Shown here in pieces: positions 1 to 9,704 of a stretch of DNA of 64,000 nucleotides. Origin of the DNA: Favolaschia claudopus (taxonomy: Eukaryota > Basidiomycota > Agaricomycetes > Agaricales > Mycenaceae); assembly GCA_037176885.1 (NCBI GenBank), contig JAWWNJ010000050.1, positions 62,001-126,000 of the forward strand, read 5' to 3'. The notes under the pieces were generated by a model, which saw only the letters and a program-made list of their open reading frames with translations, made no database searches and had not been told where the DNA came from. The translations under genes and the position numbers were made by a program. Numbering within the stretch: the first letter of the stretch is position 1; every line of letters starts with the position of its first letter.

Positions 1-727
1 GCTTTCCTTTGCCAGGGTTTGTGGATTTAGCAGCTAGAGCAGTGTCGTCGCCGTTCTCACTCTTTGGTAGTTTACCAAGAGTAATCAGGCGAGCACGAGC
101 TTTATCCCAAGTTATGCCTGTACCAAGAGAGGAAACAATGTTCCCTTTAATGCCTGTCCAGTAGCTATCATCTGGTAGAGTGCTGAGCAGAATGAGAGGC
201 TGAAGCTCTGGGGGGAATGGAAATTCCAGGCGTGCAAGCCTATCAAAGCAGGTCTTGATAGCAGCTACATGAGAAAGAATCTTGTTGCGATCCATGAGCT
301 CTGGTTCGCCTTCAATAACGAGCTTGGTGCTAAAAAGTTCTGCTAGAACACCCATTGCAGAATCGGCACGATTTTCTGCTTCAAAGCGCTGGCGCAGTTT
401 GGCCCAGAGAATTCCAGCATTAGATTCGTTGACATACTCTGTGCGCAGTTCTGCTGAAAGAAGCTTCTGAATGACACCTAAAGCACGGCTATTACGTTCG
501 CCAGGGGTATCCTTGAAAGCTACTCCAGCAACAGGAGCTGTGGCAGGCAGAGGAGTGACGGCAGCAGCAGCAACAGAGGCATCAGCTGCATTTGCAGCGA
601 GGATAACAGATTCAAGCAGAGTGTAGACTCCCTGTAGGCGCAGTTCCACTGTAGCATTAACATGAAAAATCGGCCAGTCTTCTGCTCCGGAAAGCTCAGA
701 AGAAGCCGAGTTTGCCGCACTTGACAT
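1..727 (-). CDS. Ty1/copia Gag, 5' part of a polyprotein running off the window
   Basis: Reading on the minus strand from ATG at 725-727, the frame stays open for 242 codons to the window edge. The start (MSSAANSASSELSGAEDWPI) and a following WPIFHVNATVELRLQG resemble the N-terminus of copia Gag, a UBN2/DUF4219-like capsid protein that packages element RNA. Later helical segments (LGVIQKLLSAELRTEYV, AKLRQRFEAEN) fit the same family. The protease, integrase and reverse transcriptase would lie left of the window. It sits downstream, on the minus strand, of an LTR at 1522-2090, with the leader interrupted by a 610-bp MITE. No stop or frameshift is seen in the visible part, so this end could be intact. 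Confidence 0.8.
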   Translation of the reverse strand, partial: MSSAANSASSELSGAEDWPIFHVNATVELRLQGVYTLLESVILAANAADASVAAAAVTPLPATAPVAGVAFKDTPGERNSRALGVIQKLLSAELRTEYVNESNAGILWAKLRQRFEAENRADSAMGVLAELFSTKLVIEGEPELMDRNKILSHVAAIKTCFDRLARLEFPFPPELQPLILLSTLPDDSYWTGIKGNIVSSLGTGITWDKARARLITLGKLPKSENGDDTALAAKSTNPGKGK

Positions 728-860
728 TGTGTGAGAAGTCCGAGGTGAGATAACCAGAGTCCGAGGGAATTTCGGCAACAGGTCGTGTGATTGATTGATT
801 GATACAAGTCTGTGCTTGTGATGCTTCGAGCTCTGATGAGCGAGCAGGTGAGTCTTCCAA

Positions 861-1470
861 CTGTCTCGGTAACCCAGACGTTCTGAGAGCACAGCGGACC
901 TGCGGTCCGCAATTGATCCGTACCACGCGAGTTCGGGTAAATTTGATGTGCGGAAGTGCTCTCAGAACGTCTGGGGCATTTGGTGCCGTAACAGCGCACA
1001 TGCTGTCACGTCACACTATGCCTCCCCGTCCATTAACCGCGCCCTCAATGACCCTACACCCTTAGTAAGCTCGCAGAATGCGTTATATATACCTACATAT
1101 GATCCTCAGCGACTTCCAGCTTTTTCTGAGCAGTCCTTGAACCCCATCACATATCATTCAGCCAAATTGCACACAAAAGTGCCGGTTTTGAGTGGTCCAG
1201 AACAGCCACATAATGCACCAAAATGAATGAAGTAAATTGTGAATATCACAGAATGGATGCCCTTCTGTGTTCTCAGAAAATTTTGGACCCAAAATCGGCG
1301 GGGAAGAGGTAGAAAAATGGGTGTGACAGCATGTGCGTGTGGTGGCACCAAATGCCCCAGACGTTCTGAGAGCACTTCCGCACATCAAATTTACCCGAAC
1401 TCGCGTGGTACGGATCAATTGCGGACCGCAGGTCCGCTGTGCTCTCAGAACGTCTGGGTTACCGAGACAG
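861..1470. mobile_element. MULE-like MITE with long terminal inverted repeats
   Basis: The two ends are inverted copies of each other over about 140 bp (861-1003 and 1328-1470), starting CTGTCTCGGTAACCCAGACG. The element is flanked by a perfect 9-bp direct repeat GTCTTCCAA (852-860 and 1471-1479), the target-duplication length typical of Mutator-like elements. Each arm holds a second palindrome: CAGACGTTCTGAGAGCAC near the tip and its reverse complement about 80 bp inward. There is no coding capacity, so it is non-autonomous. It lies in the untranslated leader of the minus-strand copia element. Superfamily is inferred from target-duplication length and arm length only. Confidence 0.85.
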
Positions 1471-1521
1471 GTCTTCCAATAGGTACGTCTTCAGAGAGCT
1501 AGCGCTCGGTGGCCCATAACC

Positions 1522-2090
1522 TAACAGAATCTGAAAATGCGCGGAAGGCGCAATAACCTCAGTCTCCCGCAATGTGGGATGAAAGACTGTATATTAAATA
1601 CCTGAAAATGCGCGGAAGGCGCAATAACTACACAATGAGTAAGTAAATACAAGTAGGTAGATAGATAAAGAACTCACCCTCAGTCTCCCGCAATGTGGGA
1701 TGAAAGACTGAGGGTGGTGGATAGACGAGCACGATTTATATGTAAGAACAAGGCTGTATGATAACTATCAGATATCTATCAAGGGCCGGAGCGGCGGGGC
1801 GGCTACCCGGAATAATTCATATTCTGACAAGTATTAACTCAGTCGTGGAGGAAACGACTCGTGTATTATATACCTGATAGAATACAAGTAAGTATTAACT
1901 ACCAGGAGAATCAGTAAACTGTAGGGACTGTAAGTAAGGATTCACATACCTCAGTCGTGGAGGAAACGACTGAGGAATGTGACGGTGACACGATACTACA
2001 TAAGGAGCGTGTGACGCGTAACTCTACGGATAGTGAGTTGGAATATTAAGGAATGTAAGGTAAGTAAACGGAATAATAAATACTTCAACA
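1522..2090 (-). repeat. Ty1/copia LTR, minus strand, shared between a 3' and a 5' context
   Basis: On the minus strand the LTR starts TGTTGAAG (2090) directly after a polypurine tract TGAGGGGGAG (2091-2100) and ends CTGTTA (1522). It is followed by GGTTATGGGCC (1511-1521), which matches in position and sequence the putative primer-binding site of the second copia element (GGTTACGGGCC at 47541). Inside are duplicated blocks: GCGCGGAAGGCGCAATAAC twice (about 1540 and 1612), a CAGTCTCCCGCAATGTGGGA hairpin twice (about 1559 and 1680) and a CAGTCGTGGAGGAAACGACT hairpin twice (about 1841 and 1951). Confidence 0.75.
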
Positions 2091-2097
2091 CTCCCCC

Positions 2098-2240
2098 TCA
2101 ACGAGCATCCGGTCGGGGAGCCATGCCCAACATCTTGACGAGAGTCTTGTGGCGTGGTGCCGACAATGGTTTCGTGAATATAAGTCGGCAACATTCACTT
2201 CCGTACTATTGGCCGCAACCATACAGGGGAACTTCTCCAT
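2098..2240 (-). pseudogene. Ty1/copia RNase H C-terminal fragment
   Basis: On the minus strand the sequence reads AANSTEVNVADL, then after a small frame change TKPLSAPRHKTLVKMLGMAP and PRPDAR followed by TGA at 2098-2100. The ADLFTKPL and LGMAPRPDAR pieces are the usual C-terminus of copia RNase H. The frame change, about 2 extra bases between ADL and TKPL, breaks the reading frame. The stop abuts the polypurine tract and the LTR. This is therefore the 3' tail of a copia pol gene, whose remainder upstream (higher coordinates) has been replaced by other repeats. Confidence 0.75.
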
Positions 2241-2592
2241 TCCGAGGGTGATGGCAAAACGGTCCAGGTTCCCACGGTGGGTCATTGTTTGACCCTTCCC
2301 CAAGGGGAATCCCTCGGCCGGGAAAACCTTTTCGGCACCCGTGTCTGGCGGCATCACCATTGGAACGGCGGGGTTGCCAGACTTCGAGTTTGGAAAATAC
2401 GTCGGGATACTTATTTCTTAAACCTACACAAGTTGTTGTGGGCAACCTCTGTTCCTGACGCTCTTCAGAGCCAGCGCAATTTTGGCAACAGCTTGAAATT
2501 CACCTGTGTCTTTCTTGAAACTTCTGCTCATACAGTATTGCAGTGTTCGTCCTTGAGCCTTAAATTTGGGTCTCGCCGACCCTTAAGGATTA
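2241..2592. repeat. Non-coding stretch with a repeat shared with 61636-61740
   Basis: No gene is seen. About 2226-2335 contains GGGGAACTTCTCCATTCCGA, a GGGTGATGG box and CCCTCGGCCGGGAAA. The same blocks in the same order and orientation lie at about 61631-61735. The rest has no recognised feature. Confidence 0.5.
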
Positions 2593-2841
2593 TTGGGGGA
2601 GCTGGATTATTGGGTTGCTCCCCCTTGTATCAGAGCCGTCACCGAAAAGCAATAAGCTGTGCTAGAGAGCGTTTTGATGGCGTCACTGCCCTTGACGTGC
2701 GCACGTCAAGATTGGCATGCTCCGAGTGATACGATGTTCTTCCGAGTGATCCAGTCTGATCCCTACTGATCCAGATTGATTGCAACTGATGACACACCCT
2801 TTCAACTGATGGTGCACGGGTGATTGATCCTGCCCAAAGCT
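2593..2841. repeat. About 250-bp dispersed repeat, copy 1
   Basis: This block is repeated in inverted orientation at 42672-42923. One end carries a GGGGGAGC...GCTCCCCC hairpin and the other ends GATCCTGCCCAAAGC. A palindrome CTTGACGTGCGCACGTCAAG lies in the middle, preceded by GGCGTCACTGCC. A fragment of the hairpin end also occurs at about 55093-55118. The two full copies differ mainly in the hairpin region. No coding capacity and no clear target duplication were found. It is probably a MITE or a fragment of a larger element. Confidence 0.6.
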
Positions 2842-3199
2842 CACTGTGGTCGCATAACCCCCTGACTTTCCCATAGTTGGTTCACAAGGTTTCAATGGGA
2901 AATTCACCGAAAAACTCTGTGAATTCCACTATGGAGTTGTGAATTTCACGGAGATATTTTCACTGGGTCCAACTATGTGAGTGGGACATTCCATGGTGTT
3001 AATTCACATGGTTTGGGAATGATATCCACCTCATATTCCAATGAAAACTCTTTCACTGTGTTGGATTCCCTTCCAATACTCCTTGAAAAATACGTGAAAA
3101 CACAGTGGAGACTGGATGAAAAATCTACTACGTACCCCTCGCTTTGACCAGTGTCAACATACAAGTATCAGTCTTATCTCTTTTGTACGGAAGTACTAG
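2842..3199. other. Non-coding stretch with GTGAAT/ATTCAC motifs
   Basis: No gene is seen. The sequence begins CACTGTGG and carries many GTGAATT and TTTCAC motifs, like subterminal repeats of a CACTA element, but a matching right end with target duplication could not be assigned. Confidence 0.35.
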
Positions 3200-4703
3200 C
3201 ACTGTGCCCAGGCAAGGTCTTGAATTTCATGATGTTGGTCATGACCTAAAGTCGGGAAAATGACAGTTTAGTTTGAAATTCATGTTGGTTCATCATGAAT
3301 TCATGACGAAACGTTAGGATTGGGGGGCCATGAAATTCCTAACAAGTTTGGGCCTCTTCCTGTGTTCATCCCCGTTCTCCTCATTTGGTTTACTAATTTT
3401 CAACAGTGTGCACTTGATAGAGACCAGAGACCGACTGATACCATTTATTGGCTTTATTATTGATATTACAGTAGCACCCTACCCACTTAACTCTTGGTGG
3501 ACTTAGCCAGAAAAAATCGCTCGGTTCTTTCATGACGAAAATTCATGATGTTTTGTCATGAATTCATAATCTTGCAAAAATGAGCTTCCGAGCATCATGA
3601 AACCCCCCTTGAAATTCATGGTGTGCTTCATGACAAAACATCATGAAACCTGAAATTCATGACAGTTTGCATGAATTTCATGATGTATACTTTGCACAGT
3701 GCTTAAGAAGGTTTCAGTAAAAATACATATGTATCGAGTAAAGTCCATTCCTTGGCTGTCGAGAGTAAATGTAAGTTGAGCTCTCTCTTGTCTCTCTCAG
3801 TCTCAAGCATCCGCATTGAATCTGTTACATTAGCTTTTCTCAGTCGTCCCCTGTGAAAACTCGTTCGAAATGCAATTCCAGCCACAGTCTTGAGGCTCCA
3901 TTCGGCTGTTCTGTCTTAGCGTCACTTAGCGTCACTTTGGAGCACTTGGGAAAAATTCCACGCCAAACTTTTGGTGAGAAATATCTTCAAGTGACGTCAA
4001 GTGCTCCGAAGTGACGCAACCGAATGGAGCCTCATGTTTTTCACGACGATTCATTAGAAAGTTCACGATGAATTGTCACGAAATTCATGATGCACTCTTG
4101 AATTTCACGACGCAACATCATGAAAGTGCATCGTGAAATTCATTACGGTTATGGGAACATTCACGACGTTATTTTCATGATGTTTTGTTGTGGATTCATA
4201 ACGATAACATCATGATTTTAGCAGTGAAAAGGAGCAAAAATGTGAAAGACTTATATCGACACCAGACAGACTCGAACACACGACCTCAAGCTGTCACTGA
4301 CAAGTGCAGCCGGGTGCATACATCCAAGTCAGCCAAGATGGAATTACTCACAGTAGCATGTTACACCATATATGCAACTACATCAAGTGAATCCGACCAC
4401 TGAACCCGTTCCAGATATTACTGACTACATTAGGGAGGGGTAGATGATGTGTGAGTAGGATATTGAGTACATTTTGTACTCAACAACCTGGCTAGTGGAC
4501 TTAGCAAAAATTTGACAGTCTTGCATGATGAAATTCATGATGTTTTGTCATGAATTTATATGCTCATCAACTAATGTAAAAATGAGTTTCTGAGCATCGT
4601 GAAAGGCATCTTGAATTTCATGATGTGGTTCATGACAAAACATCAGGAATCTTGAAATTCCTCATTATTGTTTTGAATTTCATGACAAATACTTCGCACA
4701 GTG
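3200..4703. mobile_element. Non-autonomous CACTA-type element
   Basis: The element starts CACTGTGC and ends GCACAGTG and is flanked by a 3-bp direct repeat TAG (3197-3199 and 4704-4706), as expected of CACTA elements. Subterminal regions are packed with variants of GAAATTCATGATG in both orientations (about 3225-3690 and 4040-4690), which would be transposase-binding repeats by analogy. No coding sequence is visible. It interrupts the Helitron gene, whose frame runs into its right end. It contains a 138-bp foldback MITE (3894-4031) and an end-like GCACAGTG at about 3693-3700 that may mark a nested or duplicated end. It could be mobilised by a Tnp2 protein such as that at 18558-21831, although the TIRs are related only over about 8 bp. 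Confidence 0.75.
3894..4031. mobile_element. 138-bp foldback MITE, copy 1
   Basis: The termini are GGCTCCATTCGGCTG and its near inverse CAACCGAATGGAGCC. The body holds GCGTCACTTTGGAGCACTTG and an inverted CAAGTGCTCCGAAGTGACGC, so almost the whole element folds on itself. Two further copies are at 43680-43816 and 54301-54438. The flanks read TGA...TCA, compatible with a mutated TA target. No coding capacity. Confidence 0.85.
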
Positions 4704-6379
4704 TAGTCATATTCTCGCGCCGGCGACCTCGATTTGGCTCCTCTTCGCCTGGATCACGGCCTTCTTCCTCTTGGTCTGTATCATTTCCAGCAGGCAAATT
4801 GAGAGGAACGTTTTTATGCCAGCCATGTTCTCCATATGGAAATAATAAAACATAAGCCATAGGCTGATAGGATGGATTGGTTTCATAGATTCTTTTCAGT
4901 GCCTGTACTCCACCTCTATACTGAACAATCAGATCCCGATGATCTACTGGGAGAGAGCCATCCCCAGGCAATATCACAGCTACTTCATTTGTTGTTGTTG
5001 CATTGTAGCGCCGATGATCTGTGCCAGGCTCAAGTTGAATATTTGTAAATATTTCTGATCTAACATTGGGATGATTCTGCTCTTGTTCTTTGATTCGTTC
5101 AAATGCTGTCTTGAAAGCCTGAACATACTGATTATGTTCCTGTAAAACACCATCTAGAATTCCCATCACTTCTGGCTTTAGGCCAGACATACGGCTATTT
5201 GCCTGTGGTGCATTACGCCGCATCCTGGCAGCATTTGCTTCCTCTGATGAATAGAAGTACAGTTGCGCATAAGAAGGTTCCTGAGCCAGCTCGGGTTGCA
5301 AAGCACCAACATTGTGGTAGAGCATTCCCTGAATTTTGTAAACATAAGGACCTCCACCCTCAATTGAGCGATCAAGTTTAGCTCCTACAGATGCTAATGA
5401 AAAGGCAGAATTGTATCGGCGGATACATTCCAAGAAGTGCTTTGAGTGATGACTTTCACCATCAAATAATTGTTGAAGATCTCTTGGAGGTGCACGCAGT
5501 TTAGGCAATGTCACTTTCCCACTAAGGCAGCATGTTCCAAATCGTGGGTTTTCCAAAGTTGTCTTGGATATTCGCTCAGCCTTCCAATGTAGAGCCTGAC
5601 AATTGGGGCAGATCAAATCCATTGGGCCCAATTTTTTGATCCTGACATTAGCCTCTATATAGGGTCGAAAATATTTTGGTAATGTATTTGGGTTCACATG
5701 AGCCTCAGGTGGTGGAGGTTGTACCTGGGGAGGCTGAGCCTGTTGTATAGGAGGCTGTGCCTGGGGTTGTGGATTCGGTGGCTGTTGTATAGGAGGTTGT
5801 GCCTGAGGTTGGGGACCTGCAGGTTGTCGTTGCTGTTGGAGGAGTTGAGCCTGCTGTATATGAGGCTGAGCTTGAGCCTGGCCAACTTGTGGAGGTGGTG
5901 CGGGTCCCATATTATTTTGAGCCTGGCGCCATTGAGCAGCATTCACAGGCTGAAAAGGTTGAGCAGGTTGATGTAATTGCTCAACAAAACGGCGAGCAGC
6001 TGCAATAGGCTCTTGATTCTGAATCTGTCGAGGGCCAGGTGGATTTACAGGTCCAGGATCTATATGCTGTGGGTTACCACCAAAATGGTATCTGCCGTGA
6101 CCACCTGGAACTGGCCGGAATTCTGTTGATTCATTACGCAGTTGTTCCAGACGCTGTCTCACAAATCCCTCAGTATTGGGAGTCAACCGGGGTTGGTGCA
6201 GAGGGTGTCCTCCAAAGACATCTTGATTAGGGTTCAATTGAGGGGGAGGATTGGCTGGGAAATTGGGTTGAGGAACCCGGGGATGTCTATGCTGAGGACT
6301 ATCTAAAGTACGATTCTCTCTCTCTTGCTGCCCTCCAGCTTGTTGAGCCCGCTGTGGTGTATTAGGAGGAGTTTGGTCC
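4704..6379 (-). pseudogene. Helitron Rep/helicase N-terminal part, truncated
   Basis: The exon starts after a splice acceptor (AG, with the exon base at 6379) and encodes a Pro/Gln-rich leader. A zinc-binding stretch CPNCQALHWKAERI follows, then the segment containing LASVGAKLDRSIEGGGPYVY and LYHNVGALQPE, then YQPMAYVLLFPYGEHGWH. These motifs are characteristic of fungal Helitron proteins, which nick and replicate DNA by a rolling-circle mechanism. The frame stops just inside the CACTA element inserted at 4703/4704, and neither the Rep HUH motif nor the helicase domain is visible on the far side. About two thirds of the normal protein is missing. A remnant of a related N-terminus lies at 44930-45400. 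The first exon probably lies above 6430 across an intron whose donor is GTGAGTG (minus strand). Confidence 0.85.
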
Positions 6380-6383
6380 CTAG

Positions 6384-6761
6384 AATATTATTATATAAGA
6401 TAGCTAACAGGAAATATGAAAAGAAAGAAAAACACTCACATTGAAGACACAGATTAGCTAAACAAAAGATTTTAAAATCAAAGTATTTGTGACAATATTC
6501 AGTAGATGTCGTACAACAGAATTCGGCTCGTTGATATGTAGATTTTTAACAGCGAAGAAGTAAGGCTGAGAGCATGTGAATTTATTTGTTTGCTAAAGTT
6601 TGGGTTCTCTTACCACAACCAAAGAGCAGAGCTATAAAGCACCTCAGTTTTTTACAGCTAAAAGCTAGCAGAGGAAGGCTACAGTACATATGCCCAAGAA
6701 ATTCCATCGATGACAAGACCTCCGTAAGCTCGGTTGGGGAAGTCAGGTCCCAGGCACAATA
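6384..6761. other. Probable Helitron intron plus unassigned sequence
   Basis: On the minus strand an intron-like segment (GTGAGTG near 6439 to CTAG at 6380) precedes the Helitron exon. Beyond it the AT-rich sequence to 6761 shows no recognised coding region. Confidence 0.4.
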
Positions 6762-7161
6762 GAGCTTATTAGCAGCCGGTGCTTTTCAAAATATACATGA
6801 AAAACTAAGCGAGATCAGTGAAGAACGGAGGCTCCAAACATGCAAAACCTCGAAGACGTCATCGAGAGATGCGGTCAGGCGCATGGCCGTTCCCCGCTCC
6901 AGAGTGGCGATCATGACGAAGTAGGACGCTTCCGCGAAAGGTAGAGCTTGTTGCTCGTCGTTCCAAGAGGCTCGCAGGCCGGCGAGTAGAGTAGTGAGCG
7001 TGTACGGTGTACGCTGATAGAAGTCGCTCAGAAAGGCAACTCAAGCGATGCGGCACGAATCGGCACGTTGTTTCCTTTCTTGGAACGGTGAAAAAGTGCT
7101 GCGTTTTTGGATGACGTTCTTGTGCATAAGATTTCGTTTTTCACCGGTTGCTAATAAGCTC
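6762..7161. mobile_element. 400-bp MITE with TA target duplication
   Basis: The left end GAGCTTATTAGCAGCCGGTG and the right end CACCGGTTGCTAATAAGCTC are inverted with one mismatch, and each is flanked by TA (6760-6761, 7162-7163). No coding capacity. The right end also occurs inside the hAT-like MITE at 12802-13145 (about 12817-12838), so the two families share a segment. The element cuts off the F-box-like ORF at 7164-7601: that ORF's stop codon is the TA plus the first element base. Confidence 0.65.
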
Positions 7162-7163
7162 TA

Positions 7164-7670
7164 ATGACGAAGCCTTTTTAGCACGGTGGAAGCGACGATT
7201 GGAGTGAACGGTTGGGATATCGACAGCTGTTCCAGGTTCGGTGCCTGGCCAATAGCGTGTGTCCATCGCGCAGTGCACGGAGCTTGCAAGGCGGGTGCTC
7301 TGATGGTCAGAGCACGCAAGTTGCGAAGGCCGTCAACTCGGTCTATGTTTAGCTCTAATTGTTCCCATGAGCACCGAAGGACAACGGAACTCCAACGATG
7401 CATCTGGCTTTCGAGAATTGCAAATGCAGAGGGAGGTATATGCCCGTAGGCCCGGATATTCAAGGGTGTGGATCCACTGCGGACAAGTGCGGTGTGGAGG
7501 AGATCCAGAATCTCGGCCATGTGAGGGACAGATGTCCAGAGACTAAACGCTATCCCCCCAACGCTGGTGCCAGGCACGTGGCCTCGGATCTCGGGCATCA
7601 AAGATGGATGCCACGCTGTCAGAGGACTTGCAAGTCCGTTTTCGAGCGCCTAACGTGTCGCCGACGCAGT
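7164..7670 (-). pseudogene. F-box/LRR-type protein fragment
   Basis: A minus-strand frame from 7601 encodes 146 residues including GHVPGTSVGGIAFSLWTSV, the spaced-leucine segments IDRVDGLRNLRALTIRAP and QAPNLEQLSIS, and HRWSSVVLRC. This layout is typical of the large F-box-like family of agaricomycetes, which act as substrate receptors of SCF ubiquitin ligases, but the F-box itself is not present here. The frame ends where the 6762-7161 MITE begins. Homology with the inverted second copy (8331-8359 plus 9067-9177) extends past the ATG to about 7670. This is a truncated gene copy. The family call rests on pattern only. Confidence 0.5.
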
Positions 7671-8330
7671 CCCGCCCCGCCGCCACTGTAGCTTCACGCA
7701 ACATTCAAGTAATTAATTATAATGGCTGGTATCTAACAGAGAAATGTCTCAGCATTTAAGATCTGCAAAGTAGAGCGTGACTTGTTCATGTCGCCATGAC
7801 GTAGTTGGATTTCAGCGCTCAGCCAGCCTCAAATCCAACTACGTCTTCGCGTTTGGTATCGAGAAAGCAAAGGAATGTAATATTAATGCACAGGAATGTA
7901 AGGGAAATAATCTATTCAGGTGGAACATTCTCATCACCTTTGTACAAACCCATAGTGTTGCGGGTATATATTTGGGACTGCTTATCTCCCTTGCGTGCCC
8001 AAGTTGTTTCACGACGGCGGCTTGTTTTACTGAAGGTTTACTGTAAGCTGGCCAATCGTAAGTACTGTTATACCACAACAAGGCTCAAAAGAAGCATACT
8101 CGACGGCATGGGATGCCACGAATGTCTGAGTGTGGGCGAAGGAAGACAGACGCGTCAAGTCACAAATGATCTGTGACTTGACGCGTCGCAGATGTGACTC
8201 AACGCGTTGACAGCGTAGCGACTTCAAGCTTTTGGAGCCTTGCAGAAACTGAATTGCAGTAAAAAAGTCTGAAATGCATTTATTTTCAATTGTATCGACA
8301 GAGTTGCAGCTCCCGACTGCATCGGGAGGG
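7671..8330. other. Spacer between inverted F-box copies
   Basis: No gene was found. It holds a hairpin at about 7798-7846 with GACGTAGTTGGATTT pairing with AAATCCAACTACGTC. A similar hairpin (TGACGCAAGTGGATTTCAG) lies in the copia LTR at 47261. A second palindromic block, GTCAAGTCACAAATGATCTG followed by TGACTTGAC, lies at about 8156-8188. Confidence 0.4.
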
Positions 8331-9177
8331 CAGGACAGTGTCGGCGACACGTTAGGCGCGGTATGAACGAAAATCGAAAACGAAAACGCGGCTAGCTGAT
8401 AATGATCAGGCGGCCTTCCAGGCCATCAAGTCCATCAATTGCCAGCATTCAGAAACGAAAATGACCGGGCAAAGAAGCCGAGAGGATTGGATTGATGTCA
8501 CAGTCACTGTATATATCAATGTACGTGGTCTATTGTGTCATCGGCCGCTTGCCGAACGCGTCCGAGTGGCTGTACCAGGTCACGCACACGGCGTGTCTTA
8601 CTTAGCACTTAATTGAAGAGTGAAGATCACTCCACTTCAAAATCATAAAATAGAAATTTTTACGATACCCAAGTGTGAGATTCGTGGCAAACATGATACT
8701 TATAGACAAACACTAAAGGTATGTAAATAGGAAACAAGAATGGACTACATAAAGTAAACAAATATTATTATTTTATATTTATCTGTTAATTTGTGTTGGC
8801 TGCCGGCAGTAGCTAAGTTGCACGAGCATCTCAATTTGCGGAGGGAAAAAACGCAATTTCGGTTATTTTTAAGTAGTAGCCGAGCATCGGAACGGGACCA
8901 ACATGAGCATGTACGTGACCGTGACCCTTGGCGTCATAGAGCCGACCTTGACTTGTTCCGTGCCGACTGCTTCATTTTCGTTTCTGAACCTGCTGCCGAC
9001 GGGCACCACCGGCCATCTATCGGCTATTCTATATATAGTCGTTTTCGTTTTCGTTTCAGTTAGGGAGTTAGGCGCTCGAAAACGGACTTGCAAGTCCTCT
9101 GACAGCGTGGCATCCATCTTTGATGCCCGAGATCCGAGGCCACGTGCCTGGCACCAGCGTTGGGGGGATAGCGTTTA
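8331..9177 (+). repeat. Second, inverted copy of the F-box fragment, split by an insertion
   Basis: 8331-8359 and 9067-9177 together match the reverse complement of about 7541-7670, including the ATG region (GATGCCCGAGATCCGAGGCC at about 9122). The 707-bp element at 8360-9066 splits them, with GTTAGGCGC duplicated on both sides. Similarity stops after GGGGGGATAGCGTTTAGT at about 9178. The two copies form an inverted repeat about 1.4 kb apart. Confidence 0.7.
8360..9066. mobile_element. 707-bp non-autonomous element with GAAAACGAAAACG ends
   Basis: GTTAGGCGC is duplicated at 8351-8359 and 9067-9075, an 8- or 9-bp target duplication. Near the left end is AACGAAAATCGAAAACGAAAA and near the right end TCGTTTTCGTTTTCGTTTC, giving an imperfect inverted repeat. 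Shorter relatives are at 17758-18067 (internal part only) and 61149-61585, which keeps both ends. The interior is AT-rich with no coding region. The target length suggests hAT or Mutator type, but this is not settled. Confidence 0.65.
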
Positions 9178-9704
9178 GTTGTCCAGAGCACACCTTCCGC
9201 ACAGATGGTGCTCCACAATCCTTGGCTTCCCAGGGCGATGGTATGCCAACGGCTACAAACTTTCGACAGGGAAAGAATTGGAGAGTTGGCTAAACGTGCG
9301 ATTGCGTCCGGAAGCCGAAGGCAGCGCTGCGAGCTGTCATCCTCTCGAGCATGATGAAAGATTTCCGTTAAGACTTCCGTTGGCGCCGACTTGACCCAAA
9401 CATAGCCCGACGGGCTGCGACTCGTGCATCATAGTGTTGCCGGGAGCTGAGTTGGAGCTGAACTCGAGTTGATTGCCCATCAGCTCGCTGTCAGCTCGAG
9501 TTGACCGGAGCTGGCTCAGAGCTGATACCGGATATGGGAATCTAGTGTCCCAGGGTTCATCTTTCCACCCGAAGGGCAAAATATTAGGGGAGAATGGACC
9601 AAATTTTTATGTGGAAGGTTTTCCTGAGCTCTCTTCAAGCTCAAACTGCTTTTTATACCTCGAAAACGGCCAAGAAACGGCCAATACAGAAACTGGGGAG
9701 GGAG
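9178..9704. other. Unassigned sequence ending in a polypurine tract
   Basis: No recognised protein. 9440-9520 is rich in GAGCTG/CAGCTC motifs. The last bases, CTGGGGAGGGAG (9693-9704), form a polypurine tract directly before an LTR start, so part of this stretch may be the 3' end of a Ty3/gypsy internal region. Confidence 0.35.

Noticed and set aside
1839..1990. Possible hammerhead ribozyme in the copia LTR
   Set aside because: The hairpins contain GAAAC but not the CTGATGA core in the needed arrangement on either strand.
3225..4690. Regularly recurring CATGAATTTCATGA-like words, superficially CRISPR-like
   Set aside because: Spacing and orientation vary, there are no unique spacers of constant length, and they lie between CACTA termini with a TAG duplication. 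They are subterminal transposon repeats.
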